Source: Heloderma charlesbogerti
Taxonomy: Eukaryota; Chordata; Lepidosauria; Squamata; Helodermatidae
Assembly: GCA_026122225.1 (NCBI GenBank)
Contig: JANEZZ010002877.1
Location: 2,418,001-2,482,000, forward strand
Length of the DNA: 64,000 nucleotides
Reading direction: 5' to 3'
Shown here: piece by piece, positions 11,395 to 21,424 of the stretch
Numbering within the stretch: the stretch's first letter is position 1
Layout of the letters: the number at the start of each line of letters is the position of its first letter
Program-made: the position numbers and the translations under genes
The notes under the pieces: generated by a model
What the model was told of the DNA's origin: nothing
The model's database searches: none
The model's input: only the letters and a program-made list of their open reading frames with translations

Positions 11395-11600
11395 GTCTGT
11401 CTGCACCCCAAGGAACTTGAGGTGGCATACGTAGTTCTGCTGCCCTTTCCATTCAGCAGCCTCTTTGAGAGGGCTGAGAGGGCATGAGTGGCCCATTATC
11501 ACCTAATGAGCTTTATGGCAGAGTGAGAATTTGAATCCAGGTCTTCATGGTCTGAGTCTGCCATTCGGCCCACAGCAATCCCCAATCTTTCTGGGTCAGT
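11395..11600 (-). mobile_element. decayed tRNA-SINE/LINE-tail, reverse orientation
   Basis: Motifs AAGGAACTTGAGGTGGCATAC, ATTATCACCTAATGAGCTTTATGGCAG and TTTGAATCCAGGTC match, in reverse orientation, the tail and B-box parts of the SINE at 6388-6752. Confidence 0.65.
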
Positions 11601-12020
11601 GGGCACATTTGGAATTTTGATAGTGTTGTGGGCACTCTTGCAAAATGGCTGCCATGGTAGGGGCTTGACTATTCTGGCTATTCATAAAATGCCTGTCATA
11701 GTGGGTACCAGCAGTTACAGAATGTTTCCCAGAAGGCAAACTGGTGAAACTTAAAGAAAAGTAACTTGCCCAAGAACCTAAGTACAAGGCAGAGGTGGGG
11801 TCTGAGCCGCACAACGAATCCACTCTTTTGAACTCAAATAAAGACTGTGCTGGAGGTACTTTGCAGCATGCCAGCCTCCCATTTTTAAAAAATTCTTTAA
11901 AAAAATCTTAAATTAAAAACAACAACAACCAGGAGGGGCAGAGAGCCTGGCAGGCACCAAGGAAGATGTCTGTGGGTACATTGGTGCCCATAGGCACCAT
12001 GGTGGAGACCCCAGCCCTAG

Positions 12021-12100
12021 GACAACCTTCCCAAACCTGGTGACCTCCAGATGACTGCAACTCCCATCATCCCCAGCCAGTATAGCCATTGAGCAGGGTT
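12021..12100. mobile_element. single arm of the CAGCC foldback MITE
   Basis: The sequence ACAACCTTCCCAAACCTGGTG through CATCATCCCCAGCCAGTATA matches the left half of the family at 6417-6554. The right half is missing and a CR1 3' end follows. Confidence 0.6.
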
Positions 12101-12180
12101 GTACTAGGCAGTGGCCTTTGCCAATAATGACTGCTTGTGTTGCCATTTGGAGATGCCTGCAGTTATAGCAGGTAGTCAGT

Positions 12181-12257
12181 GGGAGAACCTTGCTAGGGGT
12201 TGGACTCAATGGTCTTACAGGCCCCTTCCTACCCTACTATTCTATGATTCTATGATT
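12181..12257 (+). mobile_element. CR1 LINE 3' end
   Basis: It contains GGGGTTGGACTCAATGGTCT and ends in the 8-bp tail repeat TTCTATGA (two units), the signature 3' terminus of CR1 elements. It is severely 5'-truncated. Confidence 0.9.
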
Positions 12258-12435
12258 TCCCCTCACACATACAGGGCTAGGGGGCAATTTGTCCTTGTTC
12301 TTTCCCTTGGTAACAAACAATACCAGAATGAAATTAAAAAGGTAAGCTGCCACTGACACATAGGCATTCTTTTAACATTTAGCCAATTGACAATATTTGA
12401 TATATCAGTTGAACAGTGTAACTCTTACGTACTCA

Positions 12436-12640
12436 TCACATTTATATCCTGCTTTTCCTCCAAGGAGCTCTAGGTGGCATACATGGTTCTCCCCTTCCCC
12501 ATTTATCTCCCTAACAACCCTGTGAGGTAGGTTAGGCTGGGAGATTGTGACTGGCCCTTGGTCTCCTAGTGAGGTTCATGGCTGAATTTGAACCTGTGTC
12601 TCCCCCAGTCCTAGTCCAACACTGGCTGGCGTGATGTCAT
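12436..12640 (-). mobile_element. tRNA-derived SINE, reverse orientation
   Basis: Contains CCTCCAAGGAGCTCTAGGTGG, ACAACCCTGTGAGGTAGGTTA, TTTGAACCTGTGTCTCCC and GTCCTAGTCCAACACT, the reverse complement of the SINE described at 6388-6752. The terminal A-box part is lost. Confidence 0.8.
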
Positions 12641-12889
12641 TGTGGAGGTGCAGGGAATCTAAATTTGAGAAACATTTCTTACACAGTTGTGTAGAACCCC
12701 CATGCTCATCATGTTCTAATTATTTTAAACTTTAATTATATATGTAATATTCAGAGCTTCTCCTTTGAAATTTAAAGGGACAAACAAACATGGAATTTTA
12801 AATATATGACTTCTTTACATTGGTGAGGTTTGTATATTTTATACTCACGGATAGATACTTGAGAGAAAATGCTAAAGTCTAACTTCACC

Positions 12890-13440
12890 TATTCATTCAT
12901 TTATTATATTTCTATACTGCCCCATAGCCTAAGCTCTCTGGGAGGTTCACAAAAACTAAAAACCATTAAAATACATTTTATAAAATATGAAAACATTCAT
13001 GTAATAACATAGAGCAAATAACACACACAACAACATATATCTAAAACAAAAATTAGCCAGAGACAATCCAGAGACTGCCAAATGCCTGAGAGAAATATGC
13101 TGCCAAATGCCTTGAGAGAAGAGGGCATTTTTAACCTGGTGCCAAAAAGATGACAATGTTGGTGCCAGGTGGGCCTCATCAGGGGGATTATTCCACTAAT
13201 GGGGAGCCACCACAGAGAAGGGCATCTCCCTTGTTGCCACCCTCTGAGGTTCCCGGAGGAGGGCCTTAGATTCAGAGAGTAGTGTGTGGGTAGGTTCATG
13301 CCGGGAGAGGCATTCTGTCAGGTGGCGTTGTCCCAAGCCATGTAGGGCTTTATAGGTCAAAGCCGGCACTTTGAATTGGGTTCAGAAGCATATAGGCAAC
13401 CAGTGCAAGCGGGCCAGAATCGATCTTATATTGTCACTCT
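12890..13440 (-). mobile_element. L2-type LINE 3' end, reverse orientation
   Basis: It starts with TATTTCTATACTGCCCCATAG and continues through a patch rich in AAAACTAAAAACC, then GAGAAGAGGGC, CAAGCCATGTAGGGCTTTATA and GAATTGGGTTCAGAAGCATA. This layout is the 3' end of squamate L2 elements read backwards. Related pieces are at 20996-21424, 40405-40650 and 44845-44935. An internal repeat of GCCAAATGCCTGAGAGAA occurs near 13077 and 13103. Confidence 0.75.
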
Positions 13441-14284
13441 TATATTACTTGGCCCATAATACTCGACAGAGAAAGGAGTGAAGAGATAGCAATGTTCTTG
13501 TTGGTATGCATGATTTTTACAGCTATGCAAATGTAGCTATGGATGACAAGTGTCAAATTCCGATTTGTCATTCAGTGGAATGTTTAGAAACAGAATATAC
13601 TTGCAAAGAATCATCAGGCCCTTTTAAAATAATAGCAATATGTAGCAATTATATAACAATTTAGCACAGGGTGCACATGCTGCAGACAGCTCTCCATCAC
13701 TCCCTGTGCAGCCTGCAGGTGCCTTAACCACTTTTCCCCACAGTCCAGCTGATCATTTGAACTGTGGAGAAAAGACCAGCATTCTGTCACTGCTATTGGC
13801 AGTGCCGGAAGAGTAATCCCTCTTGGGTCATGGATGGGGAGAGGCTTTACCCTCCCTCCTTCTCCCTCATTGACCTCAGTGCTGCCAGGATCACTTCTTT
13901 ACGCCACCCCTAATAGCAGCAAGAAAGCAGCACTCCCAACCAGGATCTCTGGGGCAGGGACGAGGCTCCCCCAGCAAGCCCGCAGTAGCCCATCCCCTCT
14001 GTGTGTGGTGTGTGCTCATGTGCACCCCTCCAGCCAACACCAGATGTTGCCCTTGGGGCAGCAGCCCCACTTTAGGCTGTTCAAAGCAGTTCACATGTAT
14101 TCTTTCAGAAATCCTTACAACAATCCTTTAAGGATTTAACATATGGGAGATGGAGGCTGTTGGAGAATGTCACGTGGCCAAGGTTAGATTTGACAGGGAA
14201 TGTCCCAGCTCACGCTCTTGGCTACTGTGCTCCCCCAGCGGTGCACCAGATTAAACTTTGTTATGGAAGATAATCGTGTGTTTC
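13441..14284. other. non-coding DNA, nothing recognised
   Basis: ORFs at 13834-14139 and on the opposite strand overlap and show no domain. GC content rises between 13830 and 14060 without CpG enrichment. Confidence 0.4.
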
Positions 14285-14575
14285 AGAAGTGCGGAACCTC
14301 TTTCAATCCAAAGGCCAAATGCTGTTTTGTAGAAGCTTTCAGGGGCTGCATTCCAGTGGTGGGGCAGGACCAAAGGCAAAAGGGGCGGGAGTCCCAAATT
14401 CCCCAAATACCCGCATATTTTAGCTTAAAGCTTTTACTGCAAGTAACTCAGCCTTAGGAGAGGCATTTCAACCTTTTAAAATGTGGCGGGGGGGGGACTG
14501 CAGAAAAGCCATGAACCCACCAAATGATTGGAAGCTGGGGGAAAGGGGGTAGAGGCAGGGGAAGGTGTCATGACA
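14285..14575. mobile_element. hAT-like non-autonomous element (family B), copy 1
   Basis: It shares the unusual core ATATTTTAGCTTAAAGCTT, then CTTAGGAGAGGCATTTCAA and an AAAGCC...ATGATTGG segment, with 38815-39085 in the same order. The left end GCGGAACCTCTTTCAATCCA resembles hAT ends of the form 'gcggaacctc'. Boundaries are approximate and no flanking duplication was found. Confidence 0.55.
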
Positions 14576-15104
14576 TGAATGTTTGTGGTCAAAGAAAAAC
14601 CCACCCCTTCAAATAACTGAGAAAGCCAAAAGAAATAATGGCATGCACAAGTACTTTAGTGCTGGTTAGCGCGACACCTAGTTTCTGAATGAAATAAAAA
14701 CTACTCTTAGTAGTTGTTATGACATTTCCAAACATTGTACTTTCACAGTTCTTCGCTGTAATAAATATGTTCTTCACTAAGAATTATCCCATCCACATGT
14801 TAAAAGTCTTGAAAAAATATACTTGTGGTACAGTTTCTACTGTGTTTTGCTCCCAAGCCAGGATTCATATATCACAGAAGCTCCAAGTAAAAGGGGAAAG
14901 TCAGTGAGAGCAGCCACAGACATCCAAACAATGATTTCTTGCCAGCTAGCTTTGCAGTTAGCCAGGAAGGGGATATTGAGCCATTCTGTAGCATGACGTA
15001 GAAGGACCTGTGAATGGCTGCCTTTCATAGCTCAGAAAAGCAAATATTTCCTTATCTTGACTATAGCAGCTTTGTTAATATTGCAGAATTCAGTGATCAA
15101 ACTG
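14576..15104. other. non-coding DNA, nothing recognised
   Basis: No recognisable element or exon. Confidence 0.4.
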
Positions 15105-15200
15105 AGGCTGCAGTCCTCTGTGCACACTTATTTGAGAGTAAATCCCATTGAACTCAGAGGGAATTAACTTCTGAGTAAACATGCAGAAGATCAAATTGCC
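15105..15200. mobile_element. short GCAATCCTAT foldback MITE
   Basis: GGCTGCAGTCCTCTGTGCAC, TAAATCCCATTGAACTCAGA and TTCTGAGTAAACATGCA follow the order of the family at 3642, 40752 and 55988. The element is palindromic around the CCATTGAACTCAGAGGG centre. Confidence 0.65.
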
Positions 15201-16029
15201 TGGCAGAATTCAAGCTCTGACCACAAACGTTGCACCAAGTCATTGTTCTAAGCAGCTGTATAAAGTTTATGAAATGCAGTAAAAATGAAAATATTTCATT
15301 AAAAAATATTGAATTTCCCTACTGCTACTCCTATTCTTCATTAGTGTTTGTTTATAGAAAGAGTGTGAATGTATGTGATTTTTAAATAATACTGGAAAAT
15401 ACAAAAGAAACAACATAGTAAAATCTACAGTGCTCTATTAACAAAGAGAATAAATAATAAGGGTGCACCTGTTATGAATTTATTTTATTCCAAAACGTAA
15501 CAACCAATATCCACCTTCAATAGCTTGTTTAATCTTAAACCTGCTTGAATATTTTTGTATTGTTATATAATCCAGATACTAAGCTACTACTCCGAGATCA
15601 AGGGCACTATAAGGTTTTCTAAACCAACTGTTTTAAACAGCTTGGCAGTGGTGAGCAGATTTATTATGAGTTCTAAATTTCATTTACCCCATCTATTAAA
15701 GTAGCATGATAAAACTACTTTAGGATGCAGTCCTGTTGATTGTGCCCTTGATGATTGGGAGCCCCTACATTTGGAGGCCTCCAATCATCCAGTGCAGGGC
15801 GGGAGGACTGGCAGAGGCTATCTTCACTTCCTCATCCTTCTGCCCTTCATTTTTCACTAGATAGGCTTTTTTGCCACCTTTTCCCCCTCTCCAAGGTCAC
15901 TTTTCTGAGCTTGGAGGGCAGCTGGCGTGATTCTTTCCATGCCAGCTGTGAGGGGACAGATCTCCGACTTCCCCTTCCAAGGTCAGAGCAAGGAATCCCC
16001 AGTATCTTATGGCCCCTCAGACAATGTAC
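15201..16029. other. non-coding DNA, nothing recognised
   Basis: No exon or repeat family recognised, apart from a possible GCAGTCCTG-type MITE end near 15726. Confidence 0.4.
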
Positions 16030-16366
16030 TTCTTCAGACAGCACATAGCTAAACTATGGAATTCGCTACCACAGGAAGTATTGATGGCCACCAGTTTGGA
16101 TGGCTTTAAAAGGGGGTTAGACAAATTCCTGGAGGAAAAGGGTATCAATGGCTACTAGTCTTGATGGCTATGTGCTACCACCAGTACCAGAGGCAGTGAG
16201 CCTATGTACACCAGTTGCTGGGGAACATGGGTGGGAGGGCAGTTTGCGCTCATGTCCTGCTTGTGGGTTCCTGGTCGACAGCTGGTTGGCCACTGTGTGA
16301 ACAGAATGCTGGACTAGATGGACCCGTGGTCTGATCTAACATGGCTCTTCTTATGTTCTTATGTAA
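16030..16366 (+). mobile_element. CR1 LINE 3' end
   Basis: The segment near 16050-16140 encodes CR1 ORF2 C-terminal residues (a WNSLPQEVLMATSLDGFKRG-like stretch). It is followed by ATGCTGGACTAGATGGACC and the short tail TTCTTATGTTCTTATG at 16350-16366. It is a different CR1 subfamily from the TTCTATGA-tailed copies. The minus-strand copy at 60775-61206 encodes the same C-terminus. Confidence 0.85.
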
Positions 16367-16453
16367 TGTCTAGGGGTCCTAGGATTGCTCCCTTAGGGTG
16401 TTAAGAATGTAAGACCCTAAGGGAGTCTTGATCAATTGTTTTATTGATCAAGA

Positions 16454-16790
16454 ATGTGTTCATCATATATATATGTGTGGTGGCTTCCACAGGCCTTTTC
16501 AGAATGGGATGTCATTAGAGCCAGCAAGACCGTGCAGCACAAAAGAGAGATGCTGGAGTTCTGGGTTGGATGGGAAGGAAGTGGACCGTCAAAAGCTGGC
16601 AGTGTGTTAGAGTATGTGGAGAACTTCCAAAATCAACTGCAGGTGGCTATGAGTCTAGCCACAGGTAATTTAAAGGAGGTGCTGATGGAACAAAAACAGT
16701 GGCAAAACCAGGATACCAGAACTAGGGAATACTGGGTGGGATATTAGGTAATGGTCCTAAAAGTCCAATATTGCCTACACTGCTGATGGT
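16454..16790 (+). pseudogene. decayed LTR-retroelement pol (integrase C-terminal) fragment
   Basis: The frame from 16454 reads through GSVLEYVENFQNQLQVAMSL and TREYWVGY, then a stop at 16745, and continues in the same frame with VMVLKV. That pattern of a long helix followed by a 'VGD-VLVL'-like strand is typical of the integrase C-terminus and post-integrase tether of vertebrate Ty3/Gypsy-like pol genes. No long terminal repeats, protease or reverse transcriptase were found nearby. At least one stop breaks it. The assignment is by motif resemblance only. Confidence 0.5.
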
Positions 16791-17221
16791 GGTTCTCCAG
16801 GGTCTTAAGCAGAAAAAGGTCTTTCTCACCACATGCGACCTGATCCTTTTAACTGGAGACAGCATGGATCAAACCTGGTACTTTAAGTATTTAAAGCTCT
16901 ACTACAGAGCTGTGGTCCTCCCCCATTAAGTGTGGGAGGTGGGGCTGTCCTTTCATAAAAAGGAGACTGTGGGAAGGGAGTGAAAACTGCTCAAATTGCG
17001 AATGAATCTGGCTGGGAGAAAGTTGCTGAAATTGTGATTTATTGTTCGCAACCTTGAGTGGTCCAGTTTGTAGACCAGAAAGATGGTTGATAAATACTCT
17101 CATAAATAAATGAAAGCAGTGTACTTTGCAGCAAGGCAAAGTGATGAGAGAGAGTGATTTTGCTCTTGTCCCTTTGCATACTCTTAATGTGAGCAAGGCA
17201 GACAGATGGATGCCTGCCCTG

Positions 17222-18093
17222 TAGGGATGTACGAAAGTTCCGCCACGGATCTCGGGGAGGCTGAATGCCAGCGCATTCGGCCCCCCGAAATTGGTGGCGG
17301 AACGGCCCACCACCCCCCCGGGATGGGACTTACCTGGGGCGGATCTTCCTGGCGGCGGCGGCTCCGGTGGTGGTTTGGCGGTGGCGGCCGGTCTTCCGAC
17401 CGGCTGCTGCCGCCACCATTTCCAGGTTTAAAAAAAACAAAAAACAAAAAAAGTGATAGGCTATGTAAAGATTTACGTAGCCTATCATGGCTAGATTTTA
17501 AAAAAATGTTTACGTAGCCTATCACGGCTGACTTAAAAAACAAAAAGAAAAAAACGCGCGTACGCAAATGGTACCCAAGGGCGCCGCCATTTGCGTTCCT
17601 TATTTTGGCACATCTTAGTCTACGTTAACGGTGAAAATAAGGGGAACACAAATAGTATAGACACTACGCTATTTGCGTTCCCCTTATTTTCGCCGTCTTA
17701 GTCTACATAAATGTTTACATAGACTTAAGACGTGCCAAAATAAGGAACGCAAATGGCGGCACCCATGGGCTCCGCCATTTACATACGCGCGTTTTTGTTT
17801 TTGTTTAAAGTCAGCCGTGATAGGCTATGTAGACATTTATGTAGCCTATCACGGCTGATTGCAGGGACGCAAACGGCAGCGGCTATGGCCGCCGCTATTT
17901 GCGTCCCTGCTAGCCAGCGGCCGTAGCGGCTCCGCAGAGTCACTGCGGAGCACAGCCGGCTGGCCAGGATTCCGGGGGGGGGAGGAACAGAGCACCTCCC
18001 CCCCCGGCGAGGATTCCGGGGGGAGGGACGGAACGCCTCCCCCCGCACCATCAGCATAATCCCCAAAAGGTAAGTAAGTTTCGTACATCCCTA
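17222..18093. mobile_element. 872-bp hAT-type element composed of serial hairpins
   Basis: A 15-bp perfect terminal inverted repeat, TAGGGATGTACGAAA, at 17222-17236 and 18079-18093 is flanked on both sides by the identical octamer CTGCCCTG (17214-17221, 18094-18101). That is an intact 8-bp target duplication of hAT type. The interior is nearly all palindrome: 17237-17303; a large nested inverted repeat about 17455-17860 centred near 17668, with core arms at 17554-17792; 17861-17910; and an 8-bp perfect stem at 17930-17950. The ends are GC- and CpG-rich, the middle has AT-rich spacers. ORFs across it are low-complexity by-products; there is no transposase. The related TIR recurs at 42021-42361 and 57785-58102. 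Confidence 0.93.
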
Positions 18094-18414
18094 CTGCCCT
18101 GTCATGTCTGGTTTGGCCCCTGATATCTGCCAGTCCTTTTATTTTAATAGGCATGAAATGATGCCTAGTAAGGATGCGCCCTTCCACAACAGTGGGGATA
18201 AAAATCTGGAAATCTATTGGGCAATATTGGCCTACATGTACAGCCATATTTGGGCATGTCATTTCCAGGTCAATTTCTAGGGATCATGTACCAGATCTGC
18301 CTTTTAGGTATTGTATGAACTGACCCAGTGACCCGAAATAATAATCACTGCAGGAAACGTTCTAAGGATGAGAACATCAAATGTGACATCCACCACAATA
18401 CCTTATTTTTGTTT

Positions 18415-18534
18415 TATTTATTTAAAAAATTTCTATCCCGCCCTATATCATTAAGATCTTAGGGCGGCATACAGATAAAATCAATGTAAACAATAAATAA
18501 TTTAAACACCTAAAAATATCTTACCTTAGAAGTC
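18415..18534 (-). mobile_element. L2-like LINE 3' end, reverse orientation
   Basis: TATCCCGCCCTATATCATTA and AGGGCGGCATACAGATAAA, followed by an A-rich stretch, match the 3' end type seen at 12890 and 40405. It abuts the Penelope fragment, so it may have inserted into it. Confidence 0.6.
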
Positions 18535-18744
18535 TGTTTTCAAGATAATCACCCATGTGGACACTGTAACTATTGTAGATATATGTCTAAAGGTTCTGAA
18601 TTTGTAAATCCAATCATAAAATGTATGCCTTATAGCATTTTGCCACCTGCAGCAGTAATTTGGTTATTTATGCTATCCCGTTCAATTGTCAAAAGATCTA
18701 TGTGGGCAAAACAATTAAATCTCTAAAAAAAAAAATCAGGGCAA
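18535..18744 (+). pseudogene. Penelope-like element, first half of the GIY-YIG region
   Basis: The frame from 18535 carries a Cys/His cluster HPCGHCNYCRYMSKGSEF, then after a short decayed segment an IYVGKTIKSL motif (near 18698-18727). This is the Cys-rich linker plus the GIY-YIG endonuclease start of Penelope-like retroelements. The second half is at 20214-20480. A BovB copy lies between. The reverse transcriptase part was not found upstream, so the element is truncated; frameshifts are present. Penelope proteins pair a telomerase-like reverse transcriptase with this nuclease for retrotransposition. Confidence 0.8.
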
Positions 18745-20213
18745 GGCAGAAGGAGATGACGGTATCCCAGCTGAACTGTTTAAAATCTTGCAACATGATG
18801 CTGTCAAGGTGATGCATGCCATATGCCAGCAAATTTGGAAAACACAAGAATGGCCAACAGATTGGAAACAATCAACCTATATCCCCATACCAAAAAAGGG
18901 AAGCACCAAAGAGTGTTTAAACTATCGAACAGTGGCACTTATTTCACATGCCAGTAAGGTAATGCTCAAGATCTTGCAAGGTAGACTCCAGCAATTCATG
19001 GAACAAGAATTGCCAGATGTACAAGCTGGGTTTAGAAAAGGCAGAGGAACTAGAGACCAAATTGCCAATATCCTCTGGATAATGGAGAAAGCCAGGGAGT
19101 TTCAGAAAAACATCTTATTTCTGTTTTATTGACTATTCCAAAGCCTTTGACTGTGTGGATCATCACAAATTGTGGCAAGTTCTTGATGGTATGGGGATAC
19201 TAAGTCATCTTGTCTGCCTCCTGAGGAATCTGTATAACGACCAAGTAGCAACGGTAAGAACAGACCACGGAACAACGGACTGGTTTAAGATTGGGAAAGG
19301 AGAACAGCAGGGTTGTATACTCTCACCCTACCTATTCAACCTGTACGCAGAACACATCATGCGACGTGCTGGGCTTGATGAATCCAAGGCTGAAGTTAAA
19401 ATCGCTGGGAGAAACATTAACAATCTCCGATATGCAGATGATACCACTTTGATGGCTGAAAGCGAGGAGGAGCTGAGGAACCTCATGACGAAGATGAAAG
19501 AAGAAAGTGCAAAAGCTGGGTTGCAGTTAAACCTCAAAAAAACCAAGATTATGGCAACCAGCTTGATTGAGAACTGGCAAATAGAGGGAGAAAACGTGGA
19601 GGCAGTGACAGACTTTGTCTTTCTAGGTGCAAAGGTTACTGCAGACACTGACTGCAGCCAGGAAATCAGAAGACGTTGACTTCTTGGGAGGAGAGCAATG
19701 ACAAATCTTGATAAAATAGTGAAGAGCAGAGACATCACACTGACAACAAAGGTCCGCATAGGTAAAGCAATGGTATTCCCCATAGTAACCTATGACTGCG
19801 AGAGCTGGACCATAAGGAAGGCAGAGCAAAGGAAGATAGATGCTTTTGAACTGTGGTGCTGGAGGAAAATTCTGAGAGCGCCTTGGACTGCAAGAAGATC
19901 AAACCAGTCCATACTCCAGGAAATAAAGCCAGACTGCTCACTTGAGGGAAGGATATTAAAGGCCAAACTGAAGTACTTTGGCCACATCATGAGAAGACAG
20001 GATACCCTGGAGAAGATGCTGATGCTAGGGAAAGTGGAAGGCCAAAGGAAGAGGGGCCGACCAAGGGCAAGATGGATGGATGATATTCTGGAGGTGACGG
20101 GCTCGACCTTGGGGGAACTGGGGGTGGCGACGGCCGACAGGAAGCTCTGGCATGGGCTGGTCCATGAAGTCACGAAGAGTCGAAAGCGACTGACCGAATA
20201 AACAACAACAACA
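18745..20213 (+). mobile_element. RTE-BovB LINE, older subfamily, 5'-truncated
   Basis: It encodes BovB ORF2 from just before the reverse transcriptase fingers to the C-terminus. Recognisable blocks are YIPIPKKGSTKECLNYRT, RKGRGTRDQIANI, DYSKAFDCVDH, GCILSPYLFNLY, the catalytic NLRYADDTTLM (near 19425-19455), FELWCWRKILRA and a C-terminus in SRKRLTE. A frameshift near 19125-19140 and a TGA at 19677-19679 break the frame, giving ORFs 18788-19132, 19155-19679 and 19698-20201. The 3' tail is (AAC)n at 20201-20213. Flanks AGGGCAA (18738-18744) and AGGGCAA (20214-20220) form a 7-bp target duplication. The protein is clearly diverged from the copies at 533 and 22406. Confidence 0.95.
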
Positions 20214-20480
20214 AGGGCAACATATATGTAATATTAAGAACAACAACAACAACAAAAAAGGTGCCCCTTTAGTTAATCACTTCATTGAAAGTGAACACCT
20301 TGCAGCACACTTCAGATTTTGGACACTGGAAAAGCCTAACACCAGGGAAGATAACCTGCTGAAAGAAGAAATAGAATGGATCTTAAGATTAAACACCCTA
20401 TCTCCGCAGGGATTAAAGGTGGAATTGGAATTTTACAGACAGAGACATTTCAGAAGTGCTTTGCTTATAGGTTAAGAGTT
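20214..20480 (+). pseudogene. Penelope-like element, second half of the GIY-YIG region
   Basis: The frame beginning near 20264 reads VPLVNHFIESEHLAAHFRF, then LLKEEIEWILRLNTLSPQGL and ends near 20475. This is the C-terminal half of the GIY-YIG endonuclease domain of Penelope-like elements, including the conserved 'xxE-xW-xxxL-TL-P-GLN' region. It continues the fragment at 18535-18744 after removal of the BovB insert. An (AAC)n patch at 20239-20255 is probably part of the element rather than a second tail. Confidence 0.8.
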
Positions 20481-20995
20481 AGATGTTTCATTTCAATAGT
20501 TTATTAAGACTTCAAATAAACTGTTAATAATACACCATAACAGAAATGAAGGAGACAATTTACTAAAACTAAAGCAAAAGTCTGAATGTTAAAAAAAATC
20601 ACATATCTCTTTGGATGATACAAAAGAAAAGAGGCTTTAAATAACTAATTATATCCCTTCTGCTATAGTCTTAGACCTGTGAAGAATAATTGATAATTGA
20701 GACTTCTCTTTTCATTAGGGATGAGCTCTCCTCCCAGTTACATGCTATTATTATTCCCTGTTTCCATTAAGATTTAAAGTTTTGAGGTAAAGGAATGGGA
20801 GTAAGAGAGAGGCAGTGTTTGCACATAGCGCTAAACCATTTTTTTATTTTATATATTTATTACATATATATATTTATTACATATATATATATATATATAT
20901 AAAATATTATATTTATTATATTACTATCCTGCCTTTCCTCCAAGGATCTGCAGGCTGTGTGTGTTGTCCCCCCCCCCCCACAACCCTGTGAGGTA
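20481..20995. other. AT-rich DNA with (AT)n tract and a SINE tail scrap
   Basis: An (AT)n/(TTTATTACATA) tract occupies about 20851-20915. CTGCCTTTCCTCCAAGGATC and ACAACCCTGTGAGGTA at 20931-20995 are a fragment of the reverse-orientation SINE. Nothing else recognised. Confidence 0.6.
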
Positions 20996-21424
20996 TTTAT
21001 TTTTTTTATTTATTTATGCATGTTATTTCTATACCACCTTTCTGAAGTCAGCCCAGTCAGCTTACAAAAAATATCACAAAATAAAACAATAAAATAAAAA
21101 CATAATAAAACCCTAAAGGCAATCCTAAAAACCATAACAACAATGTAAAAAGCCGACTTAAAAAGATGTGTCTTAACCCCTTCCTGACTTCAGAGAGAAT
21201 GGGGAGTAGTCACAATTTCAAGGGAGTGTTATCCAGAGTTTGGGAGCCACACAGGAGAAATGTGCCTCCCAAGCAGGCCTCTACATGTGAGAGTATCTTC
21301 AAAAGGGCCTCTCCTGCTGATAATAATTGAGCAGGTTCATACTGAGACGTGCTGTCCCTCAGACAGTCAGCTCCTAAGCCATTTAATGCTTTAAAGGTTG
21401 GGGTGAAGTCAGTGGTTATGGTCC
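20996..21424 (-). mobile_element. L2-type LINE 3' end, reverse orientation
   Basis: It starts with TTATTTATTTATGCATGTTA and CTATACCACCTTTCTGAAG, then an A-rich block, then TTAATGCTTTAAAGGTTGGG. This matches the order in the L2 3' end at 12890-13440. Confidence 0.65.

Noticed and set aside
13834..14139. 101-codon ORF rich in Pro/Ser
   Set aside because: No homology recognised, opposite-strand ORF of equal quality, no splice context.
17222..18093. CpG-rich block as the PIK3CB CpG-island promoter
   Set aside because: The terminal repeats and perfect 8-bp duplication show that it is an inserted transposon; it also lies 15 kb from the first coding exon with no supporting exon.
17206..18262. Several 60-140 codon ORFs in the GC-rich region (17184-18262)
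   Set aside because: They overlap on both strands, are low-complexity and follow the palindromes of the hAT-type element; no domain.
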